Source: Prochlorococcus sp. AG-409-A10
Lineage (GTDB): Bacteria > Cyanobacteriota > Cyanobacteriia > PCC-6307 > Cyanobiaceae
Assembly: GCA_003216175.1 (NCBI GenBank)
Contig: QCJG01000006.1
Coordinates: 1-64,000 of the forward strand
Length of the DNA stretch: 64,000 bases
Direction: 5' to 3'
Positions 27,330 through 36,965 of the stretch are shown in pieces. Under the pieces are notes generated by a model, which was not told where the DNA came from, searched no databases, and was given only the letters and a program-made list of their open reading frames with translations. The translations under genes were made by a program, and so were the position numbers. Each line of letters starts with the position of its first letter. Within the stretch, counting starts at the first letter, position 1.

Positions 27330-28019
27330 ATGGAGAGAGTTGTGCATTTGTTAATTGCCGCTGCAGGAAGTGGAAGCCGAATGGGTGCTGATAAAAATAA
27401 GCTCCTGTTGAATGTTGCAGGTAAGACGATTTTAGAGTGGACTTTGCAAGCAGCTTTCGACGCTAATACAATTTCTTGGATTGGAATTATTGGACAACCC
27501 AAAGACAAAAATGCTATTTGTTCAATTCTTGATAGCTCAGTAAAGCCAGTTCAATGGATCAATGGAGGATCTACAAGACAGCAGTCAGTTCAGTTGGGAT
27601 TAGCTGCTCTTCCATATGATGCTAAGTCTGTGCTGATTCATGATGGAGCAAGATGCTTGGTGAGAGCATTTGTTTTTGATGAAATCTCAAAGATCGTTTC
27701 CAATGGGCAATCTGTTATAGCTGCTTCACAAGTAACAGATACCATAAAAAAGGTTGATAAAGATGGTGAGATTATTGAGAGTCCTCCTCGCTCAGATCTA
27801 TGGGCTGCACAGACCCCTCAAGGGTTTCCAGTAAATAAACTGAAGCATGCGCATAGTGAAGCAATTGCCAAAGGATGGAATGTAACTGATGATGCATCCT
27901 TATTTGAACGTTTGGGATTGCCAGTGAAGATATATGATGCAGGACCTTCAAATATTAAAGTGACAACTCCGTTTGATCTTGTAATTGCAGAGTCTTTACT
28001 ATCTACTTTAAAAGACTAA
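27330..28019 (+). CDS. ispD: 2-C-methyl-D-erythritol 4-phosphate cytidylyltransferase IspD
   Basis: IspD couples MEP to CTP in the non-mevalonate isoprenoid pathway, feeding carotenoid, phytol and quinone synthesis. The 229-residue protein has the nucleotide-binding start [17 protein letters not shown], the loop [14 protein letters not shown], the catalytic [11 protein letters not shown] and TPQGF, and ends with the usual [12 protein letters not shown]. The ATG at 27330 gives the standard N-terminus. Its 3' end overlaps the convergent S66 peptidase gene by 17 bp. Confidence 0.95.
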   Translation: MERVVHLLIAAAGSGSRMGADKNKLLLNVAGKTILEWTLQAAFDANTISWIGIIGQPKDKNAICSILDSSVKPVQWINGGSTRQQSVQLGLAALPYDAKSVLIHDGARCLVRAFVFDEISKIVSNGQSVIAASQVTDTIKKVDKDGEIIESPPRSDLWAAQTPQGFPVNKLKHAHSEAIAKGWNVTDDASLFERLGLPVKIYDAGPSNIKVTTPFDLVIAESLLSTLKD

Positions 28020-28878
28020 GATACCCTTTGTCGCCATTTAAGATGGCTTGACTGCCTAGTGGAAGTGATGCATTTCCACGACAGTGTCCAATCGGTAGAT
28101 TCGAAACAATTGGGATTTTAAGGTCTTGCGTTCTATCTTTGAAAATATCAAGAAGCTCAAACGTCTTTGTTTTGTCGACGTCCTTCTCATGATCACAATA
28201 TATAAATGATCCAAAACCTAGGCCAGATAGCTGTTGAAGAACTCCAGCCAATCTTAGGTGAGTTAACATTCTGTCAATTCTGTAGGGGGCTTCTCCAATA
28301 TCTTCGATGATTAAAATTGATTTTTTGAAGTTTGGTAGATGTTTAGTCCCAATTAAGTTAGTCAGGACAGTGAGGTTGCCAACTATTAGAGGTCCCTTTG
28401 AGATTCCTCCTCCCCATGGGTCTCCATAAATATCCGGTACGCAATGACCAAACAAAATTGCTTTAAGCCTGTCTTTACTCCAGTCTGGTTCGGAACCTAA
28501 CGTTGTAATTAGTGGACCATGAACTCCTCCTTGAAATCCACCTGCCAGCCTTGCAAGAAGTATGGAAGTCAAATCAGAAAAGCCAATCATCCAACCTTCT
28601 TTCCATGGTTGTCTTTTTTCTAGTAATCTTGCCGATCCCCACCCACCTCTAGCAAAAGCCAAGAGTGGGTAATAGTTGTTTGGGTGTAATTCATTAAATC
28701 TAATTTCATCATTACCTGCTAAATAACCCCATGACCTATCTATTGCATCGATATGGTTGCATATTAATCCCCATTCCTGAAGGACTTTGATTCCAGAGTG
28801 AAGATCTTCTTTTTTGTTTATTGGTGAACTTGCTGCAACTATGTGGAATAGATCACCTTTCTTTAGGGGGTCAGTCAT
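28003..28878 (-). CDS. S66 family peptidase (LD-carboxypeptidase / MccF-like)
   Basis: A 291-residue cytosolic serine peptidase. The S66 family includes murein tetrapeptide LD-carboxypeptidase LdcA, which recycles cell-wall peptides, and MccF, which cleaves microcin C. Seen here: [12 protein letters not shown], the nucleophile loop [11 protein letters not shown], the acidic active-site loop [16 protein letters not shown], and the C-terminal His region [15 protein letters not shown]. These match the Ser-Glu-His triad. Length is normal. It follows ubiA on the same strand by 26 bp. Peptidoglycan recycling is the most likely role. Confidence 0.87.
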   Translation of the reverse strand: MTDPLKKGDLFHIVAASSPINKKEDLHSGIKVLQEWGLICNHIDAIDRSWGYLAGNDEIRFNELHPNNYYPLLAFARGGWGSARLLEKRQPWKEGWMIGFSDLTSILLARLAGGFQGGVHGPLITTLGSEPDWSKDRLKAILFGHCVPDIYGDPWGGGISKGPLIVGNLTVLTNLIGTKHLPNFKKSILIIEDIGEAPYRIDRMLTHLRLAGVLQQLSGLGFGSFIYCDHEKDVDKTKTFELLDIFKDRTQDLKIPIVSNLPIGHCRGNASLPLGSQAILNGDKGYLSLLK

Positions 28879-28903
28879 TTGCGAATCTTGCTAAGGACAT
28901 TGA

Positions 28904-29794
28904 TTAAATAACCTTGCTAAAAATCATGCCAAGAAGTAATAAACTTCCAAGTTTCACTTGGTTGCTGAAATGCAAGCCCGAACTCTTAATACTTTTTGAT
29001 CTTGAACTTAATAAGAAAATCTCTCTTTGCATTCCTAAAGTAGTTATTAACCAAAAAGGCCAATATATGAAACCTAAATTTGCTTTGAAAGCAGCAAGAG
29101 CTAGAAAAATACAGGTTAAAAAATAGCAAAAAGAAACTGTTTTGATTGATTTTTTCCCTAGACTGATTGCACTACTATTTAGACCAATTACTTTGTCTTC
29201 TATTTCATCTGCCATTGCATAAACAGTATCAAAGCCGAAAGTCCAAAAAATAGTTGCAAGCCAACAAAATACTAATGTTACTCCTCCTGCTAAAGAAGAT
29301 TCACTGGCTGCCCAGGGGATTAAAACTGAAAAACCCCAGCAAATAGAGAGAATAAGCTGGGGATATTCAAACCATCTTTTTGCTGAAGGATATAAAAGAA
29401 TCAAAGGTAATGATAACGATCCAAGTAGAAGGCATAAATTTCTACTTTCTTGTGGAATTGAAAGAACTATCAAAAGACTTAAAAATAACATTAAAATTAG
29501 TAGTATCCATGCAGCCTTTAGAGATACTTTGGCATTGGCCAATGGCCTATCTTTTGTTCTTTTTACCTTCTTGTCAAACTTTCTGTCCCAAATATCATTG
29601 GCTATACAACCGGCACCGCTTACAAATAATCCACCTAAAATTATTATTCCAAACATGAATAGAGAAGGAGGTGCTGTAGGAGTTAGCCAAAGAGACCAGC
29701 AAGCAGGGATGAGAAGTATCAATCTTCCGTTGGGTTTGTTCCATCTAAGAAGTTGAAAATAATATCCTATTTTTTGGGTAAGCAGATTATTCAC
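28904..29794 (-). CDS. ubiA: 4-hydroxybenzoate polyprenyltransferase (plastoquinone biosynthesis)
   Basis: This UbiA-family enzyme prenylates 4-hydroxybenzoate, an early step in cyanobacterial plastoquinone synthesis. The 296-residue protein has eight or nine membrane helices. The first motif is CIANDIWDRKFDKKVKRTKD with RPLANAKVS; the second is DTVYAMADEIEDKVIGL. The opening LLRWNKPNGRLILLIPACW is typical of UbiA/COQ2. The start is GTG at 29794. It is divergent from ppx over 85 bp, and the S66 peptidase lies 26 bp downstream. Confidence 0.93.
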   Translation of the reverse strand: MNNLLTQKIGYYFQLLRWNKPNGRLILLIPACWSLWLTPTAPPSLFMFGIIILGGLFVSGAGCIANDIWDRKFDKKVKRTKDRPLANAKVSLKAAWILLILMLFLSLLIVLSIPQESRNLCLLLGSLSLPLILLYPSAKRWFEYPQLILSICWGFSVLIPWAASESSLAGGVTLVFCWLATIFWTFGFDTVYAMADEIEDKVIGLNSSAISLGKKSIKTVSFCYFLTCIFLALAAFKANLGFIYWPFWLITTLGMQREIFLLSSRSKSIKSSGLHFSNQVKLGSLLLLGMIFSKVI

Positions 29795-29879
29795 GAAAAT
29801 TTAATTTGATAATGATTTATAAGGCCTTCTCAATGGGGTGCTGAGGGTGTCAGAGTATTGAGATTCAACCTACTCATTT

Positions 29880-31514
29880 ATGTTAGGTGACTCAATAAAT
29901 AATTCCTCTGAAAGGAATTCTATTGAATTGGATCTTGGCGACAATCAAGATTCTGAATTATGCCGTGTGGCTACAATTGATATTGGCACAAACTCAACTC
30001 ATTTGTTAATTGCAAAACTTGAGCGAAAATTAAATACTTTTAGTATTGAACTTGCAGAGAAATCGACAACACGATTAGGAGAAAGAGACCCTCAGACGGG
30101 AGAACTTACCTCCCTTGCTATGAACAGGGCTTTTTCAACATTAAAGAGATTTAAGGATTTATCAGAAAGTTATAAAGTTGAGAGTCTTATTATTGCCGCC
30201 ACAAGTGCGGTTAGAGAAGCACCAAATGGGAAAATCTTTATCTCTGAAATAAAAAAGAAGATAGGCTTAGATGTCGAATTGATAAGCGGAGCAGAAGAAG
30301 CAAGATTGATTTATTTAGGTGTGCTTTCAGGGATGCAATTTGGAAATAAACCTCATCTCGTACTAGATATTGGAGGAGGTTCAACAGAATTAATCCTTGC
30401 TGATAGTTCTGAGGCACGAGCATTAACAAGTACAAAGATTGGAGCAGTAAGATTACAAAGAGAATTTATTAATCAAGATCCAATATCCTCTCAGACTGAA
30501 TTGTTTTTAAGGTCATTTATTAGAGGCTCTATGGAATCAGCAATTGATAAAATATCTAAGAGGATTGAAGTAGGTGAAACGCCAGTTTTAGTCGCAACTA
30601 GTGGAACTGCCATGGCTATTGGTGCATTAATATCTAACAAAGAAAACCATATTCAATCAAAATTACAAGGATATAAAATTCAAAAAAATAATTTGGATAT
30701 GATTGTTAGTAAGTTAATAAAAATGACAGCTTCTGAACGGAGTGAATTATCCTCATTAAGTGAAAGAAGATCTGAAATTATTGTCCCTGGGGCTTTAATT
30801 TTACAAACCATAATGACTATGGTTAATGTTAATGAAATTGTTTTAAGTGAGAGAGCTCTTCGGGAAGGATTAGTTGTTGATTGGATGTGTCGAAATAATT
30901 ATTTAAAAGATCAGTTGAGCTTTCAAGGATCAATAAGAGAAAGAACAGTTATTCATCAATCGAAAAGATTTGGTGTTAATTCAAAACGATCAAAAAGGGT
31001 ATCAGAATTTGCCCTTACTTTTTATGATCACAGCAGGGGGGTTTTGCATAATGATGATGGCGAAGGTAGAGATCTTTTGTGGGCAGCAGCAAAACTTCAT
31101 GCATGTGGAAAACATATAAATATAAGTGCCTATCACAAGCATTCGTGGTATTTAATTAAACATGGAGAGCTTTTAGGGTATTCCCAAAGTGAGCATTTAA
31201 TGGTCGCTGCTATTGCAAGGTATCACAGAAAAAGTTTTCCAAAGAAAAGACATGAATCTTGGCAATTATTGCTTAATGAAAGTCATAGAAGCTTAGTTGC
31301 CGATATGTCTTTACTTCTTCGCCTCTCATGCTCTTTGGATAGAAGACCAGAACCTTTGATATCAAAGATAGTTGTTGAAGCTAATAATAAAAAAGTTAAT
31401 ATAGAGCTAATTCCTAATGACTTAGGTCAAAATTTAGATCTTGAGAAATGGAGCTTATCTAAGGCAATTTTACTAATTAAGAAAATTAAGGATGTTGATA
31501 TAAATATACTTTAA
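29880..31514 (+). CDS. ppx: Exopolyphosphatase (Ppx/GppA family)
   Basis: Ppx removes terminal phosphates from polyphosphate, or the family can hydrolyse pppGpp. The 544-residue protein has the actin-like fold at about residues 25-330: VATIDIGTNSTHLLIAKL, the acidic loop VRLGERDPQTG-like region (TRLGERDPQTGEL), AATSAVREAPNG, ISGAEEARLIYLGV and LVLDIGGGSTELIL. The second half is the HD-like helical domain, with HACGKHINISAYHKHSWYLI. This two-domain form is the full-length Ppx rather than short GppA. Its stop overlaps that of the convergent HTH gene by 4 bp. Confidence 0.93.
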   Translation: MLGDSINNSSERNSIELDLGDNQDSELCRVATIDIGTNSTHLLIAKLERKLNTFSIELAEKSTTRLGERDPQTGELTSLAMNRAFSTLKRFKDLSESYKVESLIIAATSAVREAPNGKIFISEIKKKIGLDVELISGAEEARLIYLGVLSGMQFGNKPHLVLDIGGGSTELILADSSEARALTSTKIGAVRLQREFINQDPISSQTELFLRSFIRGSMESAIDKISKRIEVGETPVLVATSGTAMAIGALISNKENHIQSKLQGYKIQKNNLDMIVSKLIKMTASERSELSSLSERRSEIIVPGALILQTIMTMVNVNEIVLSERALREGLVVDWMCRNNYLKDQLSFQGSIRERTVIHQSKRFGVNSKRSKRVSEFALTFYDHSRGVLHNDDGEGRDLLWAAAKLHACGKHINISAYHKHSWYLIKHGELLGYSQSEHLMVAAIARYHRKSFPKKRHESWQLLLNESHRSLVADMSLLLRLSCSLDRRPEPLISKIVVEANNKKVNIELIPNDLGQNLDLEKWSLSKAILLIKKIKDVDINIL

Positions 31515-32008
31515 GAAGATATCTTTTCGTCTAATAAAAAGATATCAATTTGCTGCGGATTAACTGAATTATTGTGCACTTTTTGAATATATTTTAATAG
31601 CATAATTGAAGCAATTAATCCTAAAGCACCCGATAAGATTACCATACTAAATGTATTGAAATTTCTATTTTTTTTAGTATTTTTCTTCTTAATCATATGG
31701 CTATGTTTGGTCGCAATGTTTTTCTTTTCATTAAGCTCTTCAAGAATAAAACTTGTGTCTAAGTTCAATTTCTCGGCTATTCTCCGAACCATTGCTCTAA
31801 TAAAAACTTTTTCAGGAAGTGCGCTTTCATCTCCTGATTCAAGAGCAATCAATTGTTCTTTCCCAATTCTGAGTGTTGAGGATAGATCTTCTACTGAAAG
31901 ATTTCTGCCTTGTCGGGCTTCTCTGAGAAACTCACCAACAGTTTGTAAGGTAGATTTCTGATTTGCGACATGAATATTATCGCTTTTTCTTTCTTCACTT
32001 TTTTCCAA
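31511..32008 (-). CDS. HTH-domain single-pass membrane protein (RodZ-like N-terminus)
   Basis: A 165-residue protein with an N-terminal helix-turn-helix of the HTH_25/XRE type (about residues 20-90: VGEFLREARQGRNLSVEDLS, then IGKEQLIALESGDESALPEKVFIRAMVRRIAE). A basic linker KKKNTKKNRN is followed by one membrane helix (about residues 118-138) and a short periplasmic tail. This is the layout of RodZ, which anchors MreB, but the large periplasmic domain is missing. It may be a reduced RodZ or a membrane-bound regulator. The start is TTG at 32008. It ends against ppx with a 4-bp overlap. Confidence 0.75.
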   Translation of the reverse strand: MEKSEERKSDNIHVANQKSTLQTVGEFLREARQGRNLSVEDLSSTLRIGKEQLIALESGDESALPEKVFIRAMVRRIAEKLNLDTSFILEELNEKKNIATKHSHMIKKKNTKKNRNFNTFSMVILSGALGLIASIMLLKYIQKVHNNSVNPQQIDIFLLDEKISS

Positions 32009-32123
32009 TTAAAAACCTTTTGATATTATGTTTATTCTAAAGGCTATGTAAAGTCGTTTGTCTATAACAGATGATTTATCTTTGGCTTTGATCATTATTA
32101 AAATAAATTCCTAAGTTTTTTCT

Positions 32124-32876
32124 TTAATTCGATCTAAATAAATGTGAATGGGTAGGACTATAAAGTTTGGATCTATTATTCCCGATCTTTAATGTTGGAC
32201 TAATTATATATAATGTTGTTCTGATTAAATTTTTTTCTTGAGATGTTTTTGCCATCTCACTCAAAGGTATAACTTTTATCCATTCATCTGGCCAAGTTAC
32301 TCTATATGCAATTGCTACAGGAGTATTAGGAGGATAATGCTTTATAAGTATGGATTGCACTTCTTCCACATGTCTTGCACTTAGGTAAAGACATAAAGAT
32401 GATTGAATAGATGCTAGGTTTTGAAGACTTTCTTTCTCTGGTTTGCCTGTCCTGCCATCAGCTCTGCTAAGTATTATGGTTTGAGTTAAATCTGGGATTG
32501 TTAATTCGAATCCTAAAGTTGCGGCTGTTGCTTGATAGGCACTTATTCCTGGCACTACTTCTACCTCAATTCCTTCATCATTTAATCTACATATTTGTTC
32601 TGATATGGCTCCATATAAGCAAGGGTCACCATCATGTAGACGAACAATTTTTTTACCTTCCTTATGCTTTCTAATTAAGATTAAAATGATCTCTTCTAAA
32701 GTTAATGAACTTGTCTTTATCTTTTCACAATCATTTCTAACAAGTTTTGTTATTTGTATGGGGATGAGAGAGTCTGTCCAAACAAGAACATCAGCTGTTT
32801 TTAATCTTTGTTGAGCTCTTATTGTTATTAAGTCTAAAGCGCCTGGACCTGCCCCGACAATTGAAATCGGATTCAT
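32124..32876 (-). CDS. cobM: Precorrin-4 C11-methyltransferase CobM
   Basis: CobM methylates C-11 of precorrin-4 in corrin ring synthesis. The 250-residue SAM-dependent tetrapyrrole methyltransferase starts [19 protein letters not shown]. It shows [39 protein letters not shown] and [14 protein letters not shown], with [10 protein letters not shown] in the C-terminal half, all typical of CobM/CbiF. Its ATG overlaps the stop of lgt by 4 bp, so the two are coupled although functionally unrelated. It supports de novo B12-type cofactor synthesis in this organism. Confidence 0.94.
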   Translation of the reverse strand: MNPISIVGAGPGALDLITIRAQQRLKTADVLVWTDSLIPIQITKLVRNDCEKIKTSSLTLEEIILILIRKHKEGKKIVRLHDGDPCLYGAISEQICRLNDEGIEVEVVPGISAYQATAATLGFELTIPDLTQTIILSRADGRTGKPEKESLQNLASIQSSLCLYLSARHVEEVQSILIKHYPPNTPVAIAYRVTWPDEWIKVIPLSEMAKTSQEKNLIRTTLYIISPTLKIGNNRSKLYSPTHSHLFRSN

Positions 32877-33784
32877 TGATTTCTCCTGTTAATTAAGGAA
32901 GGGTCGGGTAGTGCTTTTTTAGAAATATAAATTCTACATATACCTAATAAACCTGCACTAATTAAAAACAGGCTAATGAGTTGAGCTACGCGTAGCCCTC
33001 CCTCACAAAAAGGTGGAATTCCACCTAAGCAGAGAGGATCTGTTCTAAGTGCTTCTATCCACAATCTACCTAAGCTATAAGTGATTAAATATATGCAACT
33101 TAAGCTTCCAGAAGGTAGCGTAATAGATCTTGTATTTGCCTTTTTAAAAAGGTAAATTAGTATGCCAAAAACAAAAATATTCCATACTGATTCATAAAGA
33201 AAGGTAGGATGAAAATAATCTTGTGTTGAGAATATTTCTGGTCTAAATCTATAAGGTATAAATAGCTTCCAGGGTAAGTTTGTAGGTATTCCAAAAGCTT
33301 CATTATTAAAAAAATTCCCCCATCTACCTATTGCTTGGCCTAATGCAACTGAGGGTACCAAAACATCAATAACATCCCAAAAAGGTTCCTTTCTCCAGCG
33401 ACAAAAAAATATAATAGATAATGTACCCATTATTAGTGCTCCATGAATTGCAATTCCTCCACCCCAAATTTCTATCGCACTAGGAATAGGAATATTTAAG
33501 TTCAGGAAGCTAATAGAACTCCAGAAATTTTTACCAGTGTAGTTTCTCCATTCAAATGCAACATAATAAATTCTTGCACCAATCACAGATGCCAAAACTA
33601 AAATAGGAAGTAAATCGTTAATAAGGCTTTTTTTTATTCCTTTTTTTGAGGCTAATTGACCTGATAAATTTAAACCTACTAAAACTGAAATAGCTATTAG
33701 CAATCCATACCACCTTAATGAAAAAGGCCCTAGTTGAAACAACTCAGGCCCAGGTGATCTAAGAGCTAAAAAAAAATATTCCAT
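32873..33784 (-). CDS. lgt: Prolipoprotein diacylglyceryl transferase
   Basis: Lgt transfers diacylglycerol to the lipobox cysteine of prolipoproteins in the plasma membrane. About 303 residues with seven membrane helices. Motifs: [18 protein letters not shown] near the N-terminus, [15 protein letters not shown], and the family signature [25 protein letters not shown] and [15 protein letters not shown] follow in the C-terminal half. I chose ATG at 33784; a TTG codon directly before it (33787) would add one residue. It begins 13 bp after petA and overlaps cobM by 4 bp, so petC-petA-lgt-cobM may form one transcript. Confidence 0.94.
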   Translation of the reverse strand: MEYFFLALRSPGPELFQLGPFSLRWYGLLIAISVLVGLNLSGQLASKKGIKKSLINDLLPILVLASVIGARIYYVAFEWRNYTGKNFWSSISFLNLNIPIPSAIEIWGGGIAIHGALIMGTLSIIFFCRWRKEPFWDVIDVLVPSVALGQAIGRWGNFFNNEAFGIPTNLPWKLFIPYRFRPEIFSTQDYFHPTFLYESVWNIFVFGILIYLFKKANTRSITLPSGSLSCIYLITYSLGRLWIEALRTDPLCLGGIPPFCEGGLRVAQLISLFLISAGLLGICRIYISKKALPDPSLINRRNQ

Positions 33785-33797
33785 CAACTATTTGAAT

Positions 33798-34730
33798 TTA
33801 TATTCCTTCAGCAGCTTGAACCTTTTCAACTTGTTTCTTTTTAAGAACCAGCATTATTTGTGATAAACCAACTCCTATAAAGAAAATTATCATTCCAATA
33901 ACTCTTGCCTTACTTTGTAAAACTATTTCTTTGTCAAGCTGACCAAAACCTCCAACATTAGGATCTTCAGTTAATTTTGAACCTTTTTCGATAGTGTCAC
34001 CTTCTTTTACTAATAATGAAGTCCCTGCAGGAATATTTTCAGTAAAACTCTCTCCTTCTTCATTATTTAGATTTATAGTTTGTGTCCCATCTTCATTTGT
34101 TTTGATTGAGGTTATTGTTCCAGAATTTGCTGCTGTAAACAAATTATTATTGCTCTTTTCACCAGTTGGGTAAACCTGACCTCTGCCTCTATTACCTCCT
34201 ATATGAATTGAATATTTTCCAAAGTTAATATTTTTGTCTTTTGTTGGATCAGGGGAGAGTACAGGGAACACAATCTCTTTATTTTGATCGCCTGGTAAAG
34301 GCCCTACTAAAATTATATTTTCTTGATCCTCACTGTATTGAGTGAAGTACACACCTTGTGTCTCCTCTTTTATTTCTTCAGTCCATCTTTCTTGAGGAGC
34401 AAGTTTAAACCCATCTGGAAGCATTACAACGGCTCCAACTTGGAGAGGAACTTTGCTTCCATCTGCACCAATTTCTTGAAGATCCTTTTTATAAGGTATT
34501 TCTACGACTGTTTTGAAAACACTATCAGCTGCAACTGATTGAGGTACTTCAGCTCTTGTTGGCATACTTGCAACGTGGCAATTAGCACAAACAATTTTTC
34601 CAGTTGCCTCTCTAGGATTTTCGAATTTTTGTTGAGCCCAAAAGGGGTATGCCCAGGTTGGTTGAGGAATAAGAAATATTGAAAATCCAAGAATAAATGA
34701 ACAAAGGAAAAGTTTTAATGATCGACTCAT
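33798..34730 (-). CDS. petA: Cytochrome f (apocytochrome f, b6f complex)
   Basis: Cytochrome f passes electrons from the Rieske protein to plastocyanin or cytochrome c6 in the thylakoid lumen. The protein has a signal peptide ending PQPTWA, then mature [17 protein letters not shown], whose N-terminal Tyr amine is the axial haem ligand. The haem site is CANCH, followed by RAEVPQSV. The C-terminus has one membrane anchor (about [17 protein letters not shown]) and a short stromal Lys-rich tail. I prefer the ATG at 34730 (MSRSLKLF); an in-frame ATG at 34766 would lengthen the signal by twelve residues and reach within 6 bp of petC. Length agrees with the family. Confidence 0.96.
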   Translation of the reverse strand: MSRSLKLFLCSFILGFSIFLIPQPTWAYPFWAQQKFENPREATGKIVCANCHVASMPTRAEVPQSVAADSVFKTVVEIPYKKDLQEIGADGSKVPLQVGAVVMLPDGFKLAPQERWTEEIKEETQGVYFTQYSEDQENIILVGPLPGDQNKEIVFPVLSPDPTKDKNINFGKYSIHIGGNRGRGQVYPTGEKSNNNLFTAANSGTITSIKTNEDGTQTINLNNEEGESFTENIPAGTSLLVKEGDTIEKGSKLTEDPNVGGFGQLDKEIVLQSKARVIGMIIFFIGVGLSQIMLVLKKKQVEKVQAAEGI

Positions 34731-34772
34731 AATTTTTTTTGGGGTGTGGACGTTTTTTTTGTTCATTTTTAA

Positions 34773-35309
34773 TCATCCCCACCAAGGAGCATTGCCAGTT
34801 CTGAAATCAGTTTCAGTCCATTGACTTACTAGAACCTGATCTTCTTCTACTGATACATGCGCGATTGCTAATGATAAAGGAGCAGGACCACGAACTACTT
34901 TCCCCGTTGAGTCGTATTGACTTCCATGACAAGGACACATGTACTTATTTGCTCCACTATTCCATGGAACTACGCAACCAAGGTGAGTACAAATAGCGTT
35001 AATTCCATAACTAGTGATTGCATCCTCACCTTCAACTATTAGATAAGTAGGGTCACCTTTAAGTCCTTGAACTAAGCTTCTATCACCAACTGGATGAGTA
35101 GATAGCCAGGCACTTGCCTTTACTGGATTGCCTAGCTCATCTTTAGCATTTGTTCCACCGCCTCCACCTCCAGCTCTATATGGAGTGAAGTATTGAGCTA
35201 CTGGGTATAGCGCTCCTAAGGCAACTCCCGTAACGGTTCCAAAGGTTAGCAAGTTCATGAACTGCCTTCTGCCCATTGAGGGCACATCTGCAGCATTCAT
35301 TTGTGTCAT
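34773..35309 (-). CDS. petC: Rieske iron-sulfur protein of the cytochrome b6f complex
   Basis: PetC carries the [2Fe-2S] cluster that oxidises plastoquinol. The 178-residue protein has the N-terminal [22 protein letters not shown], a twin-arginine signal-anchor helix. The Gly-rich hinge [14 protein letters not shown] comes next, and then cluster motifs [10 protein letters not shown] and CPCHGSQYD providing two Cys and two His, plus the disulfide cysteines. PAPLSL follows as usual. It is the first gene of petC-petA. PetC export depends on Tat in cyanobacteria and tatC lies 0.4 kb away on the same strand. Confidence 0.97.
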   Translation of the reverse strand: MTQMNAADVPSMGRRQFMNLLTFGTVTGVALGALYPVAQYFTPYRAGGGGGGTNAKDELGNPVKASAWLSTHPVGDRSLVQGLKGDPTYLIVEGEDAITSYGINAICTHLGCVVPWNSGANKYMCPCHGSQYDSTGKVVRGPAPLSLAIAHVSVEEDQVLVSQWTETDFRTGNAPWWG

Positions 35310-35391
35310 TACAGATGTTCACCTGAATTTAGATACTAGACCAGAATGGACACCAAAAGGTTATTAATCTCTGCCAAGACTGGCTTTTGAC

Positions 35392-35754
35392 ATGACTTTT
35401 AAATCTAATGAGTCAAATTCTGGTAGCTTTTCTTCTTCAATTCCATTGGAAGTAGACGAGGTAGTGGGATGCTTAAGAAGACGATGGGGCGTCACATATG
35501 ATTTGAAATTGTTAATCAAAAGAGACAGAATTTATTTACAAATGATGTGGGGATTTTTAGAACAACAATCTTTCCCATTGAATGAGGAGACCTATAAAGA
35601 AAATTTGAATCGAACCTTAGAAATTATTAATCGGGCAGGCCAATCGGATTTTGTAAGAAACTGGTTGAAAAATGTACAGGCAAAGCCAAGACTTGGCAGA
35701 GCAATAACTTTGCCTTTGCCTATGGATCAAAGGATGTCAGAATTTGTTCTTTAA
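35392..35754 (+). CDS. DUF3067 family protein
   Basis: A 120-residue soluble protein with the DUF3067 core: VVGCLRRRWGVTYDLKLLIK, IYLQMMWGFLEQQSFPL, FVRNWLKNVQAKPRLGRA and LPLPMDQRMSEFVL. The family is restricted largely to cyanobacteria and plastid-bearing organisms and has, to my knowledge, no firmly assigned biochemical role. It is divergent from petC (82 bp) and its last 35 bp overlap the convergent tatC 3' end. Location between petC and tatC suggests a link to thylakoid complex assembly, which is an inference from position only. Confidence 0.8.
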   Translation: MTFKSNESNSGSFSSSIPLEVDEVVGCLRRRWGVTYDLKLLIKRDRIYLQMMWGFLEQQSFPLNEETYKENLNRTLEIINRAGQSDFVRNWLKNVQAKPRLGRAITLPLPMDQRMSEFVL

Positions 35755-36445
35755 AGTTAGTTGTTAGGGCTACTAACCCAACTCCAATAAGAAATAAAAA
35801 AGTTATTGATGTTGAGAGAAGAAGCATAGTTATGGGGTCTGTAGATGGAGTTAAAACAGCCCCCGCAATTGCTGAAGCCATTATGACCAATCTCCATGCA
35901 GAAAGCATCTTCTTCCATGTAATAATTTCAAAAAAACCTAGAATTAATTGAAGGATTGGTAATTGAAAAGCTAAGCCGGTAGAAAGCATAAGTAGAAGGA
36001 CGAAATCTAAATACTTTTCGATCGACCAAAGTGGTTCAACTACATCGGCTCCATAACTTATGAGAAATCCCAAAGCTGCCGGTATCAAAGCCTTCCATGC
36101 AAAGAAAATACCTAAGAAAAATAAAATTGCTGAACCTGCAACTGAGGGTGCAATCAAGATCTTTTCTTTTTTAGTTAGACCTGGAAGGATGAACTTTAAA
36201 ATTTGGTAAATTATAAAAGGGAGTGAAATAGTAAGCCCCCCATAACCTGCAACTTTGATTGAAGTAAATAAGAATTCACCAGGAGCTACTTGTAAAAATT
36301 GTATTTTTCCTGCTGGCATTTCTAATGCTTGTACAAGCTTTCTAACAAATATCAAGCAGAAACAAGATGAGATAAGAATTGCAATAAGACTCTTTAGTAC
36401 TCTTTGTCGAAGCTCTTCAAGATGATCAACTAAAGGCATCTCCAA
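35720..36445 (-). CDS. tatC: Sec-independent (Tat) protein translocase subunit TatC
   Basis: TatC recognises twin-arginine signal peptides and, with TatA, exports folded proteins such as PetC. The protein has six membrane helices and the family start MPLVDHLEELRQRVLKSL, later FLQVAPGEFLFTSIKVAGYGG and FGLAFQLP-like (TGLAFQLPILQLILGF). The start is uncertain. A TTG at 36445 has GAGG about nine bases upstream; an ATG at 36439 is also possible. The frame stays open upstream to a CTG at 36538, which would add about 31 residues of polar sequence. It converges with the DUF3067 gene with a 35-bp overlap. Confidence 0.92.
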   Translation of the reverse strand: MEMPLVDHLEELRQRVLKSLIAILISSCFCLIFVRKLVQALEMPAGKIQFLQVAPGEFLFTSIKVAGYGGLTISLPFIIYQILKFILPGLTKKEKILIAPSVAGSAILFFLGIFFAWKALIPAALGFLISYGADVVEPLWSIEKYLDFVLLLMLSTGLAFQLPILQLILGFFEIITWKKMLSAWRLVIMASAIAGAVLTPSTDPITMLLLSTSITFLFLIGVGLVALTTNFKEQILTSFDP

Positions 36446-36668
36446 GGATTGTGATGCCTCAATTGAGCTAGCTCTTTCTCTTATCCTGATTGGAGGTGGA
36501 GCTTTAAAAGTATTTTCTTTTTGATTCGGGCTGGCCAGATTAGTTTAAATTAATAAATTTATTTTAGTAGATAATAGAATTTATAAGTGTTTTTTATCTT
36601 ACTTATAATTTTAGGCTGAGGAATATGTATAAATTACTTAATTATGCTCAATTTTGATAATTAGATTT

Positions 36669-36965
36669 TTAATTATTTTTTGTTGGGTCAGGTAAAATGA
36701 AAGGAGGACAATCATTTAGAGAAGATTGTCCATAACTAGCATATTCTTTATAACCTCCCATTTTCCCGTTGGTTTTCATTAAAGCGCTTGTAAATGCTAA
36801 CAAAAGAAAGACTGTGGGAGCACCAATGATTAAAGCTGCACCAAATAAATATCCAATTAAAAACTCTGGAAAAGTGTGATTTCCAAGAAATTCATGAGTG
36901 CCTAGCAAAAAGTCAATCATTTTAAACTTGTCTATTGAAGCTGATAGTAAGTCATTGAAGTTCAC
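36669..36965 (-). CDS. Small membrane protein of unknown function downstream of the NFACT gene
   Basis: A 98-residue protein with one or two hydrophobic segments: FLIGYLFGAALIIGAPTVFLLLAFTSALM (about residues 36-64). The soluble tail has GGYKEYASYGQSSLNDCPPF and ends with PDPTKNN. I do not recognise a named family. The GTG at 36965 overlaps the stop of the upstream NFACT gene by 4 bp, pointing to translational coupling; an ATG at 36920 would give a shorter protein. Downstream lies an AT-rich gap of about 220 bp before tatC. The conserved-looking tail suggests a real gene, perhaps a thylakoid small subunit, unproven. Confidence 0.6.
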   Translation of the reverse strand: MNFNDLLSASIDKFKMIDFLLGTHEFLGNHTFPEFLIGYLFGAALIIGAPTVFLLLAFTSALMKTNGKMGGYKEYASYGQSSLNDCPPFILPDPTKNN

